Assembly: GCA_002375495.1 (NCBI GenBank)
Contig: DFLU01000012.1
Location: 124,001 to 188,000, forward strand
Origin: Flavobacteriaceae bacterium UBA3611
GTDB lineage: Bacteria; Bacteroidota; Bacteroidia; Flavobacteriales; Flavobacteriaceae
DNA length: 64,000 nucleotides
Reading direction: 5' to 3'
Shown one piece after another: positions 60,009 through 64,000 of the stretch; position 1 is the first letter of the stretch; each line of letters opens with the position of its first letter. The notes below the pieces were generated by a model. The model searched no databases. It was given only the letters and a program-made list of their open reading frames with translations, and was not told the DNA's origin. The translations under genes and the position numbers were made by a program.

Positions 60009-61452
60009 TTCCTCTATTAATAAAACTTTTAATGATGAGAAGGTTTTTGTAGACGATATACCCGCCAAAAATAGACAGAATTAGCAACTTAACACTAATT
60101 ACAGCCCATAGATTGTACCCTTCGACATAAGGTTGTGTAAAGTACATTAGAGATGAAAGTCCGAAACCAACTAAAATGAGGGCGATAATTTTTTTAAGAT
60201 TGTACGGGATGTGGTACAGTCGTTGGCTAAAGTAGAAAGTAAGCGCGGTAAAGAAGATTTTAGTTGCCAAACTAGCGATTGCAGCACCTAAAAAACCATA
60301 CTCAATGATGAGGAAGTAGTTTAAAATAATATTGACTACGGCGCCAGAAATAGTGAGTATGGGTAAGTATTTTGTCTTTTCAAGAAAAAACACACTACTA
60401 AACGTAAAGTAAAAGCCATTAATTACAAATGCTGTCGCCACAAGAGGAACTACAGTCCAAGACTCATGGTATTCTGGCTTACTGATTACCTTAAGTAATT
60501 CTGGTGCCAACCAACTTACTGCTACTGCTATTACGACATAGAGCAAGACTATTTTTTGCGTAACAATAACAATATTCCGCTTGCTGTTGCCTTCATTTTT
60601 TACTTGGTCGAAGAACCATGGAGCATAGGCAGAGTTTACACCAAGCGATATCATGTTTACCACCTTCCCAATTTGAGAACCAACATCAAAAAGCGCTACC
60701 ACGCTTAAAGAATTAATTGCATTTAGCATGATACGGTCTACCATGTTCATGGCCCAGCCAGACAAGTTGTGTGGCAATAATGGCAAGGAGTACTTCAACG
60801 CCTTCTTTAATAACTTCGGAATGAAACAAACAACGATTTCACGTCTAAGTCCAACCAAACTCATTAGAAAAACTATAAAACTAGCGATGGCATTTGCCAG
60901 CAATGCGCCTTCAGCACCAAACCCGAAGCCTAGAATAAGTATCAGTGTAAGGCCAATCATAATTCCGAAGTAGGCAAAATCTAATATAGCGGCCTTTTTT
61001 GCTTGCTGTTTGGCTTTGAGTAGCGACTGATAGAAAAAATAGAGGGGTTGAAAAAAAATGCTAATCAACGAAAGTATTACATACGGATAGAAGTCAATGT
61101 TCTCAAAAAGTGGGTCTAGTAGCCACGGTTTGGCCAGCAGCATAATGGCGATTCCGAGCAGTGTAACGAACAATACAAATACCACGCTGGTACCGAACAA
61201 CTTTTTCATGAAGGTGGGTTGTTCGTCTTTGTACTCGTAATAATAAAATGCAGTAGAACCGCGCAGTGACAACCCAAATAGTAACACTAAAAAAGAAATT
61301 ATTGCTGTCGCAGTACTAATAATTCCTAACTCTTCAGTAGCTAAGACAGTGGTGTAGACTGGTAGCAAGAAAAAGCCTAAGCCACGTTGTAATAACGTAA
61401 ATACGCTATAAATAGCAGCATTCTTGGCAAGTTTGCTTTGCTTACGTTCCAT
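59998..61452 (-). CDS. wzx: Polysaccharide flippase (Wzx-like)
   Basis: 484 aa, 12-14 helices, starting KNAAIYSVFTLLQRGLGFFL, followed by LPVYTTVLATEELGI. It should flip the undecaprenyl-linked repeat unit of this locus across the inner membrane. It is the second flippase in the window, related to the one at 23896 (both end in the AYGT/LYHIPYNLKKIIAL-type segment near the C-terminus). Lies 20 bases after the HAD phosphatase gene. Confidence 0.9.
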   Translation of the reverse strand: MERKQSKLAKNAAIYSVFTLLQRGLGFFLLPVYTTVLATEELGIISTATAIISFLVLLFGLSLRGSTAFYYYEYKDEQPTFMKKLFGTSVVFVLFVTLLGIAIMLLAKPWLLDPLFENIDFYPYVILSLISIFFQPLYFFYQSLLKAKQQAKKAAILDFAYFGIMIGLTLILILGFGFGAEGALLANAIASFIVFLMSLVGLRREIVVCFIPKLLKKALKYSLPLLPHNLSGWAMNMVDRIMLNAINSLSVVALFDVGSQIGKVVNMISLGVNSAYAPWFFDQVKNEGNSKRNIVIVTQKIVLLYVVIAVAVSWLAPELLKVISKPEYHESWTVVPLVATAFVINGFYFTFSSVFFLEKTKYLPILTISGAVVNIILNYFLIIEYGFLGAAIASLATKIFFTALTFYFSQRLYHIPYNLKKIIALILVGFGLSSLMYFTQPYVEGYNLWAVISVKLLILSIFGGYIVYKNLLIIKSFINRGNGH

Positions 61453-61472
61453 TTAGCTGTTGGCTTGGGTAT

Positions 61473-61997
61473 TTATTGGTTCAGATTGCGCTCTTCGGCA
61501 TACTGTTTCAACATCAAATCTATCGAACTATGCTGTGTCACTAAATGCTCTACAAATTCGCGAAAGGCACCATCACCTCCTCGTTTGGTAAGCACCATAT
61601 CAACTTTAGCCTTAATGTAGTCTGGGGCATTGCTAGGTACCGCGCTTAAACCTACTTCTTCTAAGAGTTGTAAATCATTGATATCGTCACCAACAAATGC
61701 CACCTCAGCAAGTGATATGTTGTGTTTCTCACAAATCTTGCGAGCAAGCGCCAATTTATCTTTAACACCTAAATGCACTTCTTGGATCTTCAACTTATCG
61801 GCTCTTCTTTGCACGATATGAGTGTTTTCCCCTGTCATGATCACCAAAGGAATTTCAAGGTATTTCAAAAACAATACGCCTACGCTGTCGCTGGTGTTAA
61901 AACGTTTAAACTCTTGGTCTGTATCATCGTAGTACATACTTCCATCGGTCCATACGCCATCAATATCAGTAATTACCAACTTAGGGAGCGTTTTCAT
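61473..61997 (-). CDS. KdsC-type HAD phosphatase, probably acting on a nonulosonate 9-phosphate
   Basis: 174 aa C0-type HAD hydrolase. Motif I DIDGVWTDG (D11, D13), motif II in LVIMTGENTHIVQRRADKLK, Lys in GVKDK, motif III FVGDDINDLQLL. Where KDO-8-P phosphatases carry Arg after Thr-Gly (TGR) this protein has TGE, and a Lys 11 residues later (E57, K68), the pair that I recall as specific for the KDN-9-phosphate phosphatase of Bacteroides. Its ATG overlaps the stop of the NeuB-like gene by one base, so it probably dephosphorylates the NeuB product. Confidence 0.8.
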   Translation of the reverse strand: MKTLPKLVITDIDGVWTDGSMYYDDTDQEFKRFNTSDSVGVLFLKYLEIPLVIMTGENTHIVQRRADKLKIQEVHLGVKDKLALARKICEKHNISLAEVAFVGDDINDLQLLEEVGLSAVPSNAPDYIKAKVDMVLTKRGGDGAFREFVEHLVTQHSSIDLMLKQYAEERNLNQ

Positions 61998-63031
61998 TAT
62001 TGAAGATTTTCTTGATAAATAATTTCGTCTTTTGGCATGGCATTTTTAAGTTTTTTGCCAATAATTTCAGTCCGTTGCGACCATTGAAATCCATCACCTG
62101 GGCTTAACAAGTGTACGTCTTCTTCTGTAAGTATATGTCCTTCTGGAAGTGATTTTAAGGTAGCGATAGATCGCTCCAATTTTTCACGGGCCTCTTTAGT
62201 AGCAGCTTCCATTTTTATCTCTTCTGTACCAAACGACAATTCTAAATTCCGAATATCTCGAACCATACGATAAATCCCATCAATTTCTAATGAACCCGAT
62301 TGGTCGGTCCCTCTCATTTGGCGGTCTAGTGTTATGTGCTTTTCAATGATTTCGGCACCCATGGCAACGGCGGCAACCGGCGTGGCAATACCGACGGTGT
62401 GGTCTGAGTACCCAATAGTATATTGAGGATATTTCCGCTTCAGATATGGAATCGTTCTAAGATTTACATTTTCATACTCTGCTGGGTATTGAGAAACACA
62501 GTGTAAAATTGAAATCTGCTCGTGATGTTTTGTGATTATTGCAAGTGCTTCGTCAAGATCTTTTTCCCGAGCCATTCCTGTTGAAACTATAATCGGAATT
62601 TTGGTCTGTGCCAACGCGTCTAATAACGGTAAGTTGGTAAGGTCTCTAGAGGCAACTTTTAACTTATCGGGTGTGAAATAATCTAGAATGCTCAAACAAC
62701 CAATTGCACACAAGGTTTCTACAAAATCGAGTCCCTTTTCTTTCGCATATTGGTAGCATTCAAAATGCTGCGCGTTATCTAGTTCTAAATATTTTCGGTG
62801 TTCGCCATAGGTTTTTCCAAACGAATGGGGAGAGTTATACGGTCGGGCCATTTGTGAAGCAGAAAGCTCATGTTCCAAATCTCGTTTGGTAAGCTTTACG
62901 GCATCCATGCGCGGCAATTTCTTGCCAAACAGTTTGTCGTACACCGGTCTGGTAACCACATCGATGATGGCTTTTGCGATATCAACAGAACCGTTGTGGT
63001 TTTGGCCAATTTCTCCAATGATGTAGGTCAT
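61997..63031 (-). CDS. NeuB-family nonulosonic acid (sialate/KDN-type) synthase
   Basis: 344 aa from ATG 63029-63031, which is preferred over 63046 because that one overlaps the upstream stop. TIM-barrel N-terminal domain (IIGEIGQNHNGSVDIAKAI, SILHCVSQYPAEYENVNL, IGYSDHTVGIATPVAAVAMG, AEIIEKHITLDRQMRGTDQS) and C-terminal SAF domain (LPEGHILTEEDVHLLSPGDG). It condenses PEP with a hexose-type precursor. With the linked phosphatase the phosphorylated route (to KDN-9-P or Neu5Ac-9-P) is likely. A CMP-transferase (NeuA) is not in the window. Confidence 0.9.
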   Translation of the reverse strand: MTYIIGEIGQNHNGSVDIAKAIIDVVTRPVYDKLFGKKLPRMDAVKLTKRDLEHELSASQMARPYNSPHSFGKTYGEHRKYLELDNAQHFECYQYAKEKGLDFVETLCAIGCLSILDYFTPDKLKVASRDLTNLPLLDALAQTKIPIIVSTGMAREKDLDEALAIITKHHEQISILHCVSQYPAEYENVNLRTIPYLKRKYPQYTIGYSDHTVGIATPVAAVAMGAEIIEKHITLDRQMRGTDQSGSLEIDGIYRMVRDIRNLELSFGTEEIKMEAATKEAREKLERSIATLKSLPEGHILTEEDVHLLSPGDGFQWSQRTEIIGKKLKNAMPKDEIIYQENLQ

Positions 63032-63035
63032 GTCT

Positions 63036-64000
63036 TTACAATTCAATTAGTGTACTTTGTCTTCTTTTATCGATTGCACCACAAAAGTAATCATATCCGT
63101 CCTCTAAATTGGGTAGATTGTATTTTTCTGAAAAGGATTGTTCTCTTTCTACCACTTCAACGGCATAATCTTTAGCATCTTTTTTTCTTCGGAACAACAC
63201 AAACTTTGCTTCATTTGTTGCATATACTGAGGTCTGTCCTTCTAAGCTAAGCACTAAATTATTTTCAATTGGTGTGATCTTATCTGTCCCTTTTAAATCG
63301 ACCTCAATTGTCTCATGTTCTTTGCTGAAATCTAACACTACATTCAACAACAATTCACCTTTATCTATATATGCCGAGGGAACCCTATCTGTCAACTCAA
63401 TGTTCATCGCTCCATTAAGTATTCTTTTATCTGATGATATCGTTATTGGTGTGTCAATCCGACTATAATCACGATTTCTCTTTGCAGATTTCCAAATGTC
63501 AATCTCGAGTGAGTTATTATCAAAATAAGTAACGATTAGCGAATCTATTGCTTCACGGCCATAAAGATACTCAATAGCTTCATTATAATCGAGTCCAGAA
63601 TTTCTTGATGACTCTGTGAAACCGCTTCTTATGGCGTCGAACAGTGGTTCTATTATAGTTATCCCTTTTATTAAGCTGTCTTTGCTATTTTTATATTCGT
63701 CATTCCAATGCATAAAGTTTGTGTAAAACCCATTGTTTTGAACCGTTTTTAAAACTTGTTTTTTTACATTTCGAGCCGCCTCTTTTGCAGATGCATTTCC
63801 TTGCTGAACCTGTAGGTAATATCTGCCACCAGCCGCCCTGTCCAACATATCTTTATTCTCTGTGAAATTAAGTTTGTTTTTAAACCCCAAGTTATTACCA
63901 TACCAGGTTATTGCATCTTCCTTCTTAGCATCAAGGGTGTAAACAGAATTTCGGCCTCCTAGCATATCTTCTGGTAATGCCTCTAGATAATCTGTTTTAC
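63036..64000 (-). CDS. Unassigned protein, 5' end outside window
   Basis: About 321 codons visible; the frame is still open at the window edge (KTDYLEALPED before the first internal Met), so the start is outside. Visible motifs: MLGGRNSVYTLDAKKEDAI, TNFMHWNDEYKNSKDSLIKG, EAIEYLYGREAIDSLIVTYF, and a beta-rich C-terminal part (KGELLLNVVLDFSKEHETIE). I do not recognise the family. No signal peptide can be judged. It precedes the NeuB gene with a 4-base gap, so it is probably part of the same glycan operon. Confidence 0.6.
   Translation of the reverse strand, partial: KTDYLEALPEDMLGGRNSVYTLDAKKEDAITWYGNNLGFKNKLNFTENKDMLDRAAGGRYYLQVQQGNASAKEAARNVKKQVLKTVQNNGFYTNFMHWNDEYKNSKDSLIKGITIIEPLFDAIRSGFTESSRNSGLDYNEAIEYLYGREAIDSLIVTYFDNNSLEIDIWKSAKRNRDYSRIDTPITISSDKRILNGAMNIELTDRVPSAYIDKGELLLNVVLDFSKEHETIEVDLKGTDKITPIENNLVLSLEGQTSVYATNEAKFVLFRRKKDAKDYAVEVVEREQSFSEKYNLPNLEDGYDYFCGAIDKRRQSTLIEL

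Noticed and set aside
60109..60130. Another copy of the CCCTTCGAC intergenic repeat
   Set aside because: The match is limited to TACCCTTCGAC and lies inside the flippase coding sequence, so it is coincidental.
1..64000. tRNA, rRNA, CRISPR array, insertion sequence or prophage
   Set aside because: I looked through all gaps and saw no tRNA cloverleaf pattern, no regularly spaced repeats with unique spacers, and no transposase, integrase or phage gene. The longest non-coding gap is about 275 bases.

Overview
The window comes from a marine-type flavobacterium (Bacteroidota, family Flavobacteriaceae). The evidence is type IX secretion (T9SS) C-terminal sorting domains on four predicted secreted proteins, gliding/T9SS lipoproteins (GldH, PorW/SprE), flavobacterial TAnnTTTG promoter boxes in front of many genes, several flavobacterial families of unknown function, and an ATP synthase cluster that lacks atpD and atpC. 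The DNA is AT-leaning and gene-dense. I saw no rRNA, tRNA, CRISPR array, insertion sequence or phage gene.

Layout. 1-4.7 kb (minus): the CoA-transferase A subunit (cut by the window edge), PBP1A, GldH and RicT. 4.9-6 kb: TrhO. 6-11 kb (plus): two tandem T9SS cargo paralogues, RecA, then an ECF sigma factor followed by a protein that looks like a dual-membrane anti-sigma factor. 11-18.6 kb: PlsC, TrpS, DprA, an HU/SPOR protein, an acyl-CoA thioesterase and a large secreted S8 protease. 18.9-25.9 kb (minus): a cell-envelope run with an EnvC-like protein, a LolB-like lipoprotein, a TPR protein, a sugar-phosphate nucleotidyltransferase, dUTPase, a Wzx-type flippase and an orphan lipoprotein. 26-35 kb (minus): PorW/SprE, bactofilin, AtpZ, a small membrane protein, then atpB-E-F-H-A-G. 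35-41 kb: an oxidoreductase, small DUF proteins including a 53-residue zinc-ribbon-like protein, a GT9 heptosyltransferase-like protein and PurD. 41-64 kb: a long surface-polysaccharide locus.

The polysaccharide locus contains a CapK-like adenylate-forming enzyme and a GT4 enzyme on the plus strand. A long minus-strand series converges on them. It runs from a NeuB-type synthase with a KdsC-type HAD phosphatase (probably a nonulosonate 9-phosphate route), through a flippase, a GT-like protein, three Wzy/WaaL-like polymerases, an acyltransferase, three surface proteins (one T9SS LRR-like, two IPT/TIG lipoproteins), a TagA/WecG transferase and a fourth polymerase-like protein. It ends with UDP-glucose dehydrogenase, UDP-glucuronate decarboxylase and the priming polyprenyl-phosphate sugar transferase. 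Many genes overlap by a few bases, which suggests one coupled transcription unit for an exported surface glycan plus surface proteins.

Most notable: the sigma factor with a candidate envelope-spanning anti-sigma partner (8.8-11.1 kb), the surface-protein trio coupled into the glycan operon, the NeuB/HAD pair, four polymerase-like proteins in one locus, and dyad-symmetric sequences in three gaps of the ATP synthase operon.
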